From Stutzerimonas stutzeri (lineage in GTDB: Bacteria > Pseudomonadota > Gammaproteobacteria > Pseudomonadales > Pseudomonadaceae), in assembly GCF_002890915.1 (NCBI RefSeq), contig NZ_POUT01000008.1, forward strand, positions 124,001 to 188,000: a DNA stretch of 64,000 nt, written 5' to 3'. The notes below the pieces were generated by a model. That model saw only the letters and a list, made by a program, of their open reading frames with translations, made no database searches and was not told the origin of the DNA. Positions 19,468 through 28,676 of this stretch are shown piece after piece (within the stretch, counting starts at the first letter, position 1; every line of letters starts with the position of its first letter). The position numbers and the translations under genes were made by a program.

Positions 19468-20013
19468 TCAGACCGAACCCGCTGGCGCAACGGCAGGAAA
19501 GTCCTTCTCGGGATCAAACACGTTATTGAAAAAGTTCGTCAGGGAGTACATGGCCACCAGCGCGACGATCTCCATGACGTTCGCATCCGTGTAGCCGGCA
19601 TCGCGGACGGCTTTCAGATCGGCATCACCGATCTGGCCGCGGGTCTCGATGATTGTGCGCGCGAACTGGACGGCGGCGTCCCGCTTCGGGTCGCTGGCAT
19701 GGCCCGTCCGGGCGAGAATGATTTCATCGGCCGGCAGCTTGGCCATATGCTCGGCAGTAAAGCTGTGAACCATCAGGCAGTAGTTGCAGCCATTCACTTC
19801 GGACACGGCGAGGCCGATACTGTCACGCGTCTTCACGTCGAGCGCCTTGCTCAGTGAGCCGAGCAGGGTGGTCCATGCGTTGAACGCAATCGGGCTCGCC
19901 GCGAAGGTCGCCATCATATTTGGGGTGAACCCGATGTTCTTGGTGAACATATCGAGGGTCGGTTTCGAATCAGCCGGAATCTGTTCCGGTTTCAGCGCTG
20001 CAGCTCTTGGCAT
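19468..20013 (-). CDS. Carboxymuconolactone decarboxylase family protein (peroxidase-related, AhpD-like)
   Basis: Protein of 181 residues with an AhpD-type CxxC in NGCNYCLMVH and the family's LAVSEVNG segment just before it. Such proteins are usually peroxidase-related reductants. It lies downstream of the broken nitroreductase on the same strand and is closed by a terminator at 19365. The true substrate is unknown. Confidence 0.82.
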   Translation of the reverse strand: MPRAAALKPEQIPADSKPTLDMFTKNIGFTPNMMATFAASPIAFNAWTTLLGSLSKALDVKTRDSIGLAVSEVNGCNYCLMVHSFTAEHMAKLPADEIILARTGHASDPKRDAAVQFARTIIETRGQIGDADLKAVRDAGYTDANVMEIVALVAMYSLTNFFNNVFDPEKDFPAVAPAGSV

Positions 20014-20200
20014 CGTAGTCTCCGTAAGTTACGGGTTTTCTAAGTAGGGGAAGTCCACGTCGGGAGCGTTCCTCGGCTTATCTCGCATCCAGGTCGTGGG
20101 GCGAGGCTGATCAGGCCGTCAAGCGGGAAATATCTGGTGGTTGTCTTCCCCTTGGCTGCCGTCTGCTCGTTCGCCGCGATCATTGCTGCGGTGACACCGC

Positions 20201-20828
20201 CTAGATCAAGTCCAACACCTCGGCCACCGGGCGGCGCGGCTTCTGCAGCCAGTTCCCCGGACGCTCCGCTCCTACGGACAGCAGCATGACCGGCACCTCG
20301 TTCTCGGCCAGGCCGAACTCGCGGTGCACTGCTTCGGCATCGAACCCGATCATCGGTGTCGAGCCCAGGCCCAGCGAGCGGGCCGCATAGATCATCGCTG
20401 CCGCGCCGAAGGTGCCGGTGCGTACTGCCTCGTCGCGCTGACGCTGCGGGTATTCCATGTACAGCTGTCTCGCGGGGATTTCCCATTCCGGCACCATCGC
20501 TGCTGGCATGACGCCTGCTTCGACCAATGGAGCAAGACGTTCCGGTATTACGCTGGAATCGGCCAGCTGGCCGCAAACGATGAAGGTAAATCGGCGGCTG
20601 GTTCCAAGCGATCGGGCTCAGCCGAGCTTTGGCAGCGGCCGTGCGCACGGCGATGAAGCGCCAGTTCTGCAAGTGGAAGGATGTCGGTGCGGCGGTACCG
20701 ATTCGCACCAGTTCGCGAATCTGGTCGTCGCTCAAGGTGGCAGCGGGGTCGTAATACTTGGCGGCGCTTCGGCTCAAGATACATTCGATGACGGCGTTGA
20801 TCTGGGGGGCTCCATTGGTCATGGTCAT
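20201..20828 (-). pseudogene. Nitroreductase family protein, broken by a small deletion with frameshift
   Basis: The N-terminal part (from 20828, MTMTNGAPQ) has the nitroreductase start SRSAAKYYDP and PTSFHLQNWRFIAV, up to AWNQPP near 20604. It then loses frame; the family sequence resumes in another frame as FTFIVCGQLADSSVIPERL and runs to TAG at 20201, with AARSLGLGSTPMIGFD and WLQKPRRPVAEVLDLI. Homologues carry a few more residues at the junction, so a short deletion of roughly 16 bases is likely. An FMN-dependent oxidoreductase in origin. Confidence 0.75.
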
Positions 20829-20938
20829 TCCTCTGGGCGAACGGATCGATTACTTCGTAAGGGTCTCCAGTGGGCAGGCGTCGCCCGAGCTTGAGCGCGT
20901 GTCCGATATTGCTGCGGAGCGGAGATCCCGTGTCCGGT

Positions 20939-21514
20939 TTATCGGCTCAGGGGTGGATAGCCATGGGTGTAGATCCAGTCTGACGCTTGTGCCGGCACGT
21001 GACAGGACTGACAGTCCTTCCTGTAGTCCGTGGATGTGGTCCTCATGGGATCAGCCGCATCGAACCAGGCCCAGCCCCAACCGTCGCCCCACAGCTTGTT
21101 TGCGGGGTATCGGCCGATGTCGTCTTTCACCATGACGAACCAGCCAGCGCGGGTGCCGGCACTGCTTACCGTTCCGGTTGTCATGGGTTGGGTGGTCGTC
21201 TTGAACACTTCCTTCACGAGGATGGTGCCATCGGGAAAGTGCCCGGCCTTGCGGTATGCGTCGATGGTTCCGGGAGATGCATAGACCACGTGCATCTCCT
21301 TTGAGCCCGGGCCTGCGTCTGCGGCCACCGCCCAGGTACCCAGCATCTGATAAGCGGTCTGATAGTCGGCAGGGACTTTTATATTTCCCTTGTCGTCGAC
21401 AACGGTTGCAGTCGTTTCGTAGGGTGTGCGCATATCACTCTGCCCGTAGGCAGTGACGATGACCATCATGGACAATCCTGCCAGCGCGACGCCTAGGGCA
21501 CCGACTATTCTCAT
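20939..21514 (-). CDS. Cytochrome P460 family protein (first of two)
   Basis: Exported c-type heme protein of 191 residues: signal peptide (about 1-25), P460 beta-fold domain with HFPDGTILVKEVF and YPANKLWGDGWGWAWF, and heme motif CQSCH near the C terminus. In studied P460 enzymes a lysine is crosslinked to the heme; the Lys of ILVKEVF is conserved in both copies here and is a candidate (inference). The start at 21514 has GAGGA upstream. Pairs with the second copy 46 bp upstream on the same strand. Confidence 0.85.
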   Translation of the reverse strand: MRIVGALGVALAGLSMMVIVTAYGQSDMRTPYETTATVVDDKGNIKVPADYQTAYQMLGTWAVAADAGPGSKEMHVVYASPGTIDAYRKAGHFPDGTILVKEVFKTTTQPMTTGTVSSAGTRAGWFVMVKDDIGRYPANKLWGDGWGWAWFDAADPMRTTSTDYRKDCQSCHVPAQASDWIYTHGYPPLSR

Positions 21515-21560
21515 GGCACAGTTCCTCGTGTTGGTTGACCGATGACGTTTGCTGACGATT

Positions 21561-22157
21561 TCACTTGTCAAGCAGCGGGTAGAACTGTGTCCAGACATCA
21601 TCTTTCTTGGCGCTCGCCATGTGGCAGAACGCGCACTCTTCTTTGGGTTTCGCCTTGGCCGTTGCTGCCTTCGGCTCATGGTGATTGAAGTTGAAGTAAC
21701 CCCAGCCGCCGGTATCGGCATAGCGCTTGGAGTCTTTGACAGTCACGTCGGCGCCATTCAACTTCCCTGGGAAATAGCCGCGTCCGGAGGCTTCGGTGCG
21801 CGATCCATCCGGGTTCTCGCCCGGGATGGTCAGCTGCAGTTCCTTGAAGAAGATCGTTCCCTCCGGGAACTCACCGGTTTTCTTGTAGATTTCGTACGAG
21901 CCGGGCTCGATATAGACGTTGTGGAATTCCGGGAAGTTGGCCTTCCCGTCGTTGAGTCCGTTGGGCGTAAGCGGTGAGCCGACGAAGATCCACTCATTGA
22001 AATTCTTCGGCAAAAGCAACTCGCCTGATTTCGTGTATTCGGGAAGATAGCGTTCTCTTGCCTGTGCGTTGCCATTATCGGATGGCGACTGGGCGTGTGC
22101 GGTTGTCATGGCAAGAGCGCTGGAAATCGCGGTGGCAATCAGTAAGGGAGTACGCAT
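21561..22157 (-). CDS. Cytochrome P460 family protein (second of two)
   Basis: Protein of 198 residues: signal peptide (about 1-22, AHAQ), P460 domain with EFPEGTIFFKELQ and GYFNFNHHEP, and heme motif CAFCH near the C terminus. The start at 22157 (MRTPLLIAT) has AAGGAG upstream. It is transcribed with the other copy and is divergent from the AraC regulator at 22339. Family members oxidise hydroxylamine or bind NO; the role in a heterotroph is not known. Confidence 0.85.
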   Translation of the reverse strand: MRTPLLIATAISSALAMTTAHAQSPSDNGNAQARERYLPEYTKSGELLLPKNFNEWIFVGSPLTPNGLNDGKANFPEFHNVYIEPGSYEIYKKTGEFPEGTIFFKELQLTIPGENPDGSRTEASGRGYFPGKLNGADVTVKDSKRYADTGGWGYFNFNHHEPKAATAKAKPKEECAFCHMASAKKDDVWTQFYPLLDK

Positions 22158-22338
22158 TGGCTTTCTCCTTTCTTCCACGAATAGTTGGAGTTTCATCGTA
22201 GTTTTGTATGCGTACTTTTTGGTCTCGAATTGGTTCTGATTCGTCCAGAATTTTTAATCGTATTTGTCGAATTGCATTCATGTTTGGGGTGCTTTCATAA
22301 TCGTCCTTCTCTTGTTCTGGTCGCTTGAATAATCGCTC

Positions 22339-23313
22339 ATGTCCGAATCGCCCTTATCCGCGCATGTGATCCTGGATCAATTGCTAGCTGTTCTTGATAT
22401 CGGCGTAACCCATTTCACGGTTTGCGATATACGTAACGGTTGGGGAATGCGCTTCGATTCCTGCAAGACGGCGAGTTTGCATTACTGCCTGGAGGGTGCT
22501 GGCACACTGGCGGTTCATGGCGGACCGCCTATTCAACTCGAGCCACACAGTTTCGTACTTCTGCCACCTGGGGTTGCTTACCACCTTGAAAGCGCCTCGA
22601 TAAAACCGGTGCGGCTTGAATACCGGGCGCGCGTGTGCGGGGTGTCGTCACAGGAATCCGTGCCAACGCTAATCGCCGGCGAAGGCCTGCAAGGCATTAC
22701 TACGGCGTGCGGTGAGCTTCGTATCGGATTGGCTGGTGGGGTGGATCCTTTCGGCTCACTGGGAAAGCCATTGGTAGTGCACTTTGGCGGCAGCGGCGGA
22801 TTGCGAGACCAGTTTGTCATGTTGTTGGCTGAGTCGGCCCGGCCAGGCGTCGGCTCGCGTGTTCTGACCGAGGCATTGCTCAAGCAATGCCTGGTACTGG
22901 CGCTGCGGCGCTGGATTGAGCGTGATCCCTCGCCATTACCCTGGTTGGCTGCCATGGCGGATACACGACTAAGCCGTGCTTTACTCGCTATTTTTGAGCA
23001 GCCTGCCGTCGCCTATACGGTAGACAGTCTCGCGCTGATTGCAGGGATGAGTCGTTCGGCGTTTGCTGCCGCATTCCAGCGCGCCTTCGGGCAATCGCCG
23101 ATGAGTCTGGTCAAACTGGTGAGGTTGCGTCGTGCCAGTGAGTTATTGATCACGACAGCACTTCCAGTCGCCGAGGTCGCCAAGCGAGCCGGATTTTCCA
23201 GCAGAAGTAATTTCTCTCTGGCGTTTAGCCAACTTTACGGCATGGACCCCAGTGGCTTTCGCCGTACGTTTTCGGTGATAGGAAAAAATAGTGGTTTCGA
23301 AAAGAGCACGTAG
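22339..23313 (+). CDS. AraC family transcriptional regulator (cupin-type sensor)
   Basis: Regulator of 324 residues with an N-terminal cupin-like sensor domain (about 15-190; LHYCLEGAGTL, VLLPPGVAYHLES) and a C-terminal pair of HTH motifs (about 215-305; SLALIAGMSRSAFAAAFQR and VAKRAGFSSRSNFSLAF). It is divergent from the P460 pair with a 181-bp A/T-richer gap, so it probably controls them. It does not look like the XylS-type regulator at 39604. Confidence 0.82.
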   Translation: MSESPLSAHVILDQLLAVLDIGVTHFTVCDIRNGWGMRFDSCKTASLHYCLEGAGTLAVHGGPPIQLEPHSFVLLPPGVAYHLESASIKPVRLEYRARVCGVSSQESVPTLIAGEGLQGITTACGELRIGLAGGVDPFGSLGKPLVVHFGGSGGLRDQFVMLLAESARPGVGSRVLTEALLKQCLVLALRRWIERDPSPLPWLAAMADTRLSRALLAIFEQPAVAYTVDSLALIAGMSRSAFAAAFQRAFGQSPMSLVKLVRLRRASELLITTALPVAEVAKRAGFSSRSNFSLAFSQLYGMDPSGFRRTFSVIGKNSGFEKST

Positions 23314-23487
23314 TCGTCGCCAGAACATCGGAAGTTCACCTTCCCGCATAACCAGCCGGTAACGGCGTCATCATCGGTGCTGGCGCTGCTGGTTCTGCTG
23401 CCTGCAGAGTCGTTGCCCGAATCCGCGATGTAGCGTTCTCGCGGCGCATCTGGCGTGAACGTACCGATGCATTTCAAAAGCGTTTTA

Positions 23488-23550
23488 TGCGCTTTACGGA
23501 TAAAGCGCGCCCTCATGGGAGTGCTCGCCGGTAGTGCCTTTTCTACGCTT
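23488..23550 (+). promoter_or_regulatory. XylS/OxoS-type operator and promoter of mhpBC (copy 1 of 5)
   Basis: Half-site TGCGCTTTACGGATA at 23488-23502, five bases, second half-site CGCC-N6-GGAGT at 23508-23522 (20-bp register), and -10-like TTCTACGCTT at 23541-23550. Same geometry as four other copies in the window. It lies in the 292-bp gap before mhpB and places the transcript start near 23557, which fits the mhpB start at 23606 and excludes an upstream in-frame ATG at 23534. Confidence 0.7.
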
Positions 23551-23605
23551 GGACCCAACGAGCGGCCCGGACTGTTGCCGGGCCGGGATTGACTGGGTAC
23601 GAGAC

Positions 23606-24556
23606 ATGACCGTCTATCTGCATTGCCTATCCCATACCCCGCTCATGGGGCACGTGGACCCCGCCCCGGCGGTACTCGACGAGGTCGATGGCGTCATCGC
23701 CGCGGCACGCCAGCGTATCGCTGCGTTCGACCCGGAGTTGGTGATCCTCTTCAGCCCTGACCACTACAACGGCTTTTTCTACGATGTCATGCCGTCGTTC
23801 TGCATCGGCATGGCGGCCCACGCCATCGGCGATTTCGGCACTCTCGCCGGAGCGCTGCTGGTACCGCAGGAGCTTGCCGAAAACTGTGCAGCGTCCGTGC
23901 TGGACGCCGGGGTGGACAGCGCCGTGTCCTATCGCATGCAGCTCGACCACGGGGCCGCGCAGCCGCTGGAGATGCTGGTGGGTGGCCTGCGCAACGTGCC
24001 GGTGATCCCGGTCTTCATCAATTCGCTGGCGACCCCGCTGCCGAGTTTCCAGCGGGCCCGCCTGCTGGGCGAGGCGATCGGGCGCTGGGCAGGCACGCTG
24101 GGCAAGCGTGTCCTGCTGCTCGGTTCCGGAGGCTTGTCGCATCAGCCGCCGGTGCCGGAGCTGGCCAAGGTCGAAGGCCTTATGGCGGACCGGCTCAAGG
24201 GCAGTGGCCGGCATCTGCCGGCCGATGAGCGCGAAGCACGTACGCAGCGGGTGATTCTCGCGGCGCAGCGGTTCGCCGAAGACCAGCAGTCGCTGCATCC
24301 CCTCAATCCCGACTGGGATCAGCACTTCATCACCCTGTTGGAGCAGGGGCGCCTGGGCGAGCTGGATGCCATGAGCAACGCCGAATTGTCGGCCTTGGCG
24401 GGCAAGTCCACGCATGAGATCAAGACCTGGGTGGCGGCCTTCGCTGCCTTGTCGATGTATGGCCCTTACCAGACCAGCGACCGTTATTACCGCCCGGTTC
24501 CCGAGTGGATTGCCGGTTTCGGCTCGCTGAGCGCGAGTCGGGTCGAGCCAGATTGA
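23606..24556 (+). CDS. mhpB: 3-(2,3-dihydroxyphenyl)propionate dioxygenase MhpB
   Basis: LigB-type (class III) extradiol dioxygenase with Fe(II) that cleaves the catechol ring of 2,3-dihydroxyphenylpropionate in meta position. It has 316 residues and is close to E. coli MhpB over its whole length ([44 protein letters not shown]). His115 in QLDHGAAQP and His179 in GGLSHQP match the known E. coli residues. ATG 23606 is chosen from this match and the upstream promoter. First gene of the mhp set. Confidence 0.95.
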   Translation: MTVYLHCLSHTPLMGHVDPAPAVLDEVDGVIAAARQRIAAFDPELVILFSPDHYNGFFYDVMPSFCIGMAAHAIGDFGTLAGALLVPQELAENCAASVLDAGVDSAVSYRMQLDHGAAQPLEMLVGGLRNVPVIPVFINSLATPLPSFQRARLLGEAIGRWAGTLGKRVLLLGSGGLSHQPPVPELAKVEGLMADRLKGSGRHLPADEREARTQRVILAAQRFAEDQQSLHPLNPDWDQHFITLLEQGRLGELDAMSNAELSALAGKSTHEIKTWVAAFAALSMYGPYQTSDRYYRPVPEWIAGFGSLSASRVEPD

Positions 24557-24572
24557 AACCGGGAGATATGCC

Positions 24573-25430
24573 ATGAGTCAGTACAGCGAAACCGCCACCA
24601 GCCGCTTTGCCCGCATCGAGGATCAGGGCGTCGACCTGAACGTCCATTATCACGACTGCGGCGAGGGCGGCGAGGTGGTGGTGATGCTCCACGGCTCCGG
24701 CCCCGGGGCCAGTGGCTGGTCCAACTTCAGTCGCAACGTGGAGCCCCTGGTCGCGGCCGGATTCCGCGTGCTGTTGATGGACTGCCCCGGCTGGAGCAAG
24801 AGCGACAGCATCGTCTGCAGCGAATCGCGTTCGGCGCTCAATGCGCGCGTGCTCAAGGGGCTGCTGGATCAATTGGCGATTTCCCGCGCGCATCTGATCG
24901 GCAACTCCATGGGTGGCCACAGCGCCGTGGCCTTTGCGCTGGCCTATCCGCAACACATCGACCGCCTGGTGCTGATGGGTGGCGGAACCGGCGGCGCAAG
25001 CCCATTCGTGCCGATGCCGACCGAAGGCATCAAGCTGCTGCAGAAGGTGTATCGCGAGCCGACGCGGGAAAATCTGCAGCAGATGATGGACATCTTCGTC
25101 TACGACACCCGCGACCTGACGCCGGAACTGATTGCCGGGCGTCTGGAGAACATTCTTCTGCGCCGCGACCATCTGGAGAATTTCACCCAGAGCCTGGCCG
25201 TGAATCCGCGCCAGTTCCCCGATGTTTCCATGCGCCTGGGCGAGATCGCCGCGCCAACGCTGGTGATCTGGGGGCGGAACGATCGTTTCGTGCCCATGGA
25301 TACCGGGTTGCGCCTGGTCGCCGGCATCCCCAACAGCGAACTGCATGTATTCAACAATTGCGGCCACTGGGTGCAGTGGGAGCATGCCGAGCGCTTCAAC
25401 CGCCTGGTGGCGGATTTCCTCGGCAACTGA
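24573..25430 (+). CDS. mhpC: 2-hydroxy-6-oxonona-2,4-diene-1,9-dioate hydrolase MhpC
   Basis: Alpha/beta hydrolase that splits the MhpB ring-cleavage product into 2-hydroxypenta-2,4-dienoate and succinate. It has 285 residues. Visible: oxyanion-region [13 protein letters not shown], nucleophile elbow GNSMGGHSA, acid in IWGRNDRF and catalytic His in [10 protein letters not shown]. It follows mhpB by 16 bp. Unlike E. coli, a 354-bp gap with a REP pair and a new promoter separates it from mhpD. Confidence 0.95.
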   Translation: MSQYSETATSRFARIEDQGVDLNVHYHDCGEGGEVVVMLHGSGPGASGWSNFSRNVEPLVAAGFRVLLMDCPGWSKSDSIVCSESRSALNARVLKGLLDQLAISRAHLIGNSMGGHSAVAFALAYPQHIDRLVLMGGGTGGASPFVPMPTEGIKLLQKVYREPTRENLQQMMDIFVYDTRDLTPELIAGRLENILLRRDHLENFTQSLAVNPRQFPDVSMRLGEIAAPTLVIWGRNDRFVPMDTGLRLVAGIPNSELHVFNNCGHWVQWEHAERFNRLVADFLGN

Positions 25431-25531
25431 TCCGGCACCCGATGCCAGCGGGCCGGTGCCGCTCTCGGAAAGAACTCATGGTTCTGTCCCAACTGCGTGT
25501 TGCTCGAAGTGTCGAGCTGTTCCGAACGTCC

Positions 25532-25597
25532 GTAGGAGCGGGCCGTGCCCGCCAAGCTTTGCGCGCCGGAATATTCGCGGGCATGGCCCGCTCCTAC
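25532..25597. repeat. REP inverted pair between mhpC and mhpD
   Basis: GTAGGAGCGGGC-CGTGCCCGC at 25532-25552 faces GCGGGCATG-GCCCGCTCCTAC at 25577-25597. This is the common Pseudomonas REP unit in head-to-head form; it can fold into a large hairpin and may protect mRNA ends or stall transcription after mhpC. A lone half unit occurs at 44481-44492. Confidence 0.8.
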
Positions 25598-25645
25598 AGG
25601 GATACGTCTATCCACAACGGCCAACTCGGGCAGGCTCCAACTTAT

Positions 25646-25708
25646 TGCGCTGGCGGGATAACGCCGTAGCTGGCGGGAGCGCCGCCGGCGGCGAGCGTTT
25701 CCTAGCAT
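25646..25708 (+). promoter_or_regulatory. XylS/OxoS-type operator and promoter of mhpDFE (copy 2 of 5)
   Basis: Half-site TGCGCTGGCGGGATA at 25646-25660, five bases, second half-site GTAGCTGGCGGGAGC at 25666-25680; the 9-mer CTGGCGGGA occurs in both at exactly 20-bp spacing. -10-like TTCCTAGCAT at 25699-25708. The 354-bp gap between mhpC and mhpD (25431-25784) holds only this and the REP pair. Confidence 0.75.
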
Positions 25709-25784
25709 CGGCATCAACAGGTTTCGCGTCTCCGGCGGTCGGGCTTGCCTGCTGCGGGAGCGATGCGGTGAACACGAGGTGAAT

Positions 25785-26579
25785 ATGAGCGTGACCCAGG
25801 ACATTCTCGAACAATTGGCTGCGGCCCTGCGCGCGGCCGAGTGTAGCGGCGAGGCGATCACGCCGCTGCGTGAGCGCATAGGGGAGGATGCCGGCGAGGC
25901 GGCCTATGCCATTCAGCGCCTGAACGTGGCCCATGCCGAGGCCGCCGGCCGGCGCGTGGTGGGCCGCAAGATCGGCCTGACCAACCCCAAGGTGCAGGCA
26001 CAGCTGGGCGTGGACCAGCCGGATTTCGGCACCCTGTTCGCCGACATGTGCTATGGCGACAACGAGACCGTGCCCTTCGGTCGGGTGATGCAGCCGAAGA
26101 TCGAGGCCGAGATCGCGCTGATCCTGCACCGCGACCTGCCCCGGGCCGATACCACCTTCGCCGAGCTGCTGGAGGCCACCGGTTGGGTCCTGCCGTCATT
26201 GGAGATCGTCGGTTCGCGGGTACAGGGCTGGAATATCCGTTTCGTCGATACCGTGGCCGACAACGCTTCCAGCGGCTGCTTCGTGCTGGGGGGGCCGGCG
26301 TTGCCGGTAGCGGGCGTCGATCTGCGCAAGGCGAGCATGAGCATGACCCGCAACGGCGAGCTGGTCTGCACCGGTAGCGGCGCCGAATGCCTGGGGCATC
26401 CGCTCAACGCCGCCGTCTGGCTGGCACGCACCATGGCCCGCCTGGGCCAGCCGCTGCGCGCCGGCGACATCGTACTCACCGGTGCCCTGGGACCGATGGT
26501 CGGGGTTAATCCGGGTGATCGTTTCGAGGCTGTGATCGAGGGCGTCGGCCAGGTCGCAGCGACTTTCTCCGCCGAGTGA
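25785..26579 (+). CDS. mhpD: 2-keto-4-pentenoate hydratase MhpD
   Basis: Hydrates 2-hydroxypenta-2,4-dienoate to 4-hydroxy-2-oxovalerate. It has 264 residues and matches E. coli MhpD closely ([58 protein letters not shown]). Metal-binding acidic residues lie in [11 protein letters not shown] 25785 is preceded by CGAGGTGA; an in-frame GTG sits six bases before it. First gene of its own operon with mhpF and mhpE. Confidence 0.94.
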   Translation: MSVTQDILEQLAAALRAAECSGEAITPLRERIGEDAGEAAYAIQRLNVAHAEAAGRRVVGRKIGLTNPKVQAQLGVDQPDFGTLFADMCYGDNETVPFGRVMQPKIEAEIALILHRDLPRADTTFAELLEATGWVLPSLEIVGSRVQGWNIRFVDTVADNASSGCFVLGGPALPVAGVDLRKASMSMTRNGELVCTGSGAECLGHPLNAAVWLARTMARLGQPLRAGDIVLTGALGPMVGVNPGDRFEAVIEGVGQVAATFSAE

Positions 26580-26609
26580 TCGGCAAGCCCTACAGCAAAG
26601 AGCATCTTC

Positions 26610-27551
26610 ATGAACAAACTCAAGGTTGCCATCGTCGGTTCCGGCAATATCGGCACCGACCTGATGATCAAGATCATGCGCCATGGCCGGCACCTGGAAA
26701 TGGCTGCCATGGTCGGTATCGATCCCGACTCCGACGGCCTGGCCCGGGCGCAGCGCCTGGGCGTGGCCACCACCCACGAAGGCGTGGAAGGCCTGGCGCG
26801 GCTGGAGGTGTTCGCGGACATCGACTTCGTCTTCGATGCGACCTCCGCCTCGGCTCACGTGAAGAACGATGCCTTCCTGCGCGCGATCAAGCCGGGCATC
26901 CGCCTGATCGACCTGACGCCGGCGGCCATCGGCCCGTACTGCGTGCCGGTGGTCAACGGCGAGGCACACGTCGACCGGCTCAACGTCAACATGGTCACCT
27001 GCGGTGGCCAGGCGACCATCCCGATGGTCGCCGCGGTGTCCCGCGTGGCCAGGGTGCACTACGCCGAGATCGTCGCCTCCATCGCCTCGAAGTCGGCAGG
27101 CCCAGGCACCCGCGCCAACATCGACGAATTCACCGAGACCACCTCCAAGGCCATCGAAGTGATCGGGGGGGCGGCCAAGGGCAAGGCGATCATCGTCATG
27201 AACCCGGCCGAGCCCCCGCTGATCATGCGCGACACCGTGTTCGTGCTGTCCGAGGCGGTCGACCAGGCGGCGGTCGAGGCTTCCATCGAGGAGATGGCCA
27301 GGGCGGTACAGGCCTACGTGCCGGGCTATCGCCTGAAGCAGAAGGTGCAATTCGACGTGATTCCCGAGTGCGCGCCGCTGAACATCCCGGGCCATGGGCG
27401 CTTTTCCGGCCTGAAGACCTCCGTGTTCCTCGAAGTGGAGGGCGCGGCCCACTACCTGCCAGCCTATGCCGGCAACCTCGACATCATGACCTCTGCCGGC
27501 CTGGCCACCGCCGAGCGGATGGCCGCACGAATGCTGAATGCCGAGGGCTAA
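26610..27551 (+). CDS. mhpF: Acetaldehyde dehydrogenase (acylating) MhpF
   Basis: Converts acetaldehyde, NAD and CoA to acetyl-CoA; in the family it forms a channelling complex with the aldolase MhpE. It has 313 residues: Rossmann GSGNIGTD at 10-17, catalytic Cys131 in [10 protein letters not shown], and [15 protein letters not shown]. The order hydratase-dehydrogenase-aldolase is that of the mhp and dmp pathways. The stop at 27551 is four bases before the mhpE start. Confidence 0.95.
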   Translation: MNKLKVAIVGSGNIGTDLMIKIMRHGRHLEMAAMVGIDPDSDGLARAQRLGVATTHEGVEGLARLEVFADIDFVFDATSASAHVKNDAFLRAIKPGIRLIDLTPAAIGPYCVPVVNGEAHVDRLNVNMVTCGGQATIPMVAAVSRVARVHYAEIVASIASKSAGPGTRANIDEFTETTSKAIEVIGGAAKGKAIIVMNPAEPPLIMRDTVFVLSEAVDQAAVEASIEEMARAVQAYVPGYRLKQKVQFDVIPECAPLNIPGHGRFSGLKTSVFLEVEGAAHYLPAYAGNLDIMTSAGLATAERMAARMLNAEG

Positions 27552-27555
27552 GGAC

Positions 27556-28578
27556 ATGAGCATGACCGACAAGAAACTCTACATTTCCGACGTGACCCTA
27601 CGCGATGGCAGCCATGCGATCCGCCACCAGTACTCGATCCGGAACGTGCAGGACATCGCCCGTGCGCTGGACGAGGCGAAGGTGGATTCCATCGAAGTGA
27701 CCCATGGCGATGGCCTGCAGGGCTCGAGCTTCAACTACGGTTTCGGCGCCCATTCGGACCTCGAATGGATCGAGGCGGCGGCCGACGTGGTCCGGCACGC
27801 CCGGCTGACCGTCCTGCTGTTGCCGGGTATCGGCACCGTGCACGACCTCAAGGCCGCCTATGACGCCGGCGCGCGTTCGGTACGCGTGGCCACCCACTGT
27901 ACCGAGGCCGACGTTTCCAGGCAGCACATCGAATATGCCCGCAACCTGGGCATGGACACCGTGGGCTTTCTGATGATGAGCCACATGATCCCGGCCGAGG
28001 CACTGGCTCGCCAGGGCAAGCTGATGGAGGACTACGGCGCCCAGTGCGTCTACATGGCCGATTCCGGCGGGGCGATGAACATGAACGACGTGCGCGATCG
28101 CATGCGCGCGTTCAAGGCGGTGCTGAACCCGGAAACCCAGACCGGCATGCACGCGCATCACAACCTGAGCCTGGGCGTGGCCAACTCCATCGTCGCGGTG
28201 GAAGAGGGCTGCGACCGCATCGATGCGAGCCTGGCCGGCATGGGCGCCGGGGCCGGCAACGCGCCGCTGGAAGTGTTCATCGCCGCCGCCGAGCGCCTGG
28301 GCTGGAACCACGGCACCGACCTGTATCGCCTGATGGATGCGGCCGACGACCTGGTGCGTCCGCTGCAGGACCGCCCGGTGCGAGTCGATCGCGAGACGCT
28401 GGGGCTCGGTTATGCCGGTGTGTACTCCAGCTTCCTGCGCCACGCCGAAGTCGCGGCCGCCAAGTACGGGCTCAAGACGCTCGACATCCTGGTCGAGCTG
28501 GGCAGGCGCCGCATGGTCGGCGGGCAGGAAGACATGATCGTCGATGTCGCGTTGGACCTGCTCGAGCAGCGGTCCTGA
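27556..28578 (+). CDS. mhpE: 4-hydroxy-2-oxovalerate aldolase MhpE
   Basis: DmpG-type, Mn-dependent aldolase that yields pyruvate and acetaldehyde. It has 340 residues. The metal/substrate motif [15 protein letters not shown] is near the N terminus; [13 protein letters not shown] supplies the metal His pair; [13 protein letters not shown] and [11 protein letters not shown] are family segments. ATG 27556 (MSMTDKKLY) has AAGGA upstream. Last gene of mhpDFE, closed by a terminator at 28592. Confidence 0.95.
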   Translation: MSMTDKKLYISDVTLRDGSHAIRHQYSIRNVQDIARALDEAKVDSIEVTHGDGLQGSSFNYGFGAHSDLEWIEAAADVVRHARLTVLLLPGIGTVHDLKAAYDAGARSVRVATHCTEADVSRQHIEYARNLGMDTVGFLMMSHMIPAEALARQGKLMEDYGAQCVYMADSGGAMNMNDVRDRMRAFKAVLNPETQTGMHAHHNLSLGVANSIVAVEEGCDRIDASLAGMGAGAGNAPLEVFIAAAERLGWNHGTDLYRLMDAADDLVRPLQDRPVRVDRETLGLGYAGVYSSFLRHAEVAAAKYGLKTLDILVELGRRRMVGGQEDMIVDVALDLLEQRS

Positions 28579-28591
28579 CGAGATGCTCCTT

Positions 28592-28619
28592 TACGCCGTG
28601 CTTGCACGGCGTTTTTTTA
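28592..28619 (+). terminator. Terminator after mhpE
   Basis: Eight-base stem ACGCCGTG / CACGGCGT with loop CTTG, followed by seven T. Confidence 0.88.
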
Positions 28620-28676
28620 TTTTCCGTGACTTGCCGGGCCCGCCGCGAGCCGGTCGATTCGGACGAGGTGCTGTTG

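Noticed and set aside
20040-20200. Open reading tail beyond the broken nitroreductase
   Set aside because: No recognisable family sequence; it is only the continuation of the shifted frame.
28044-28676. N-terminal extension of the chemoreceptor frame into mhpE
   Set aside because: It overlaps mhpE in another frame and crosses the mhpE terminator; the receptor's own start with a membrane helix is at 28677.
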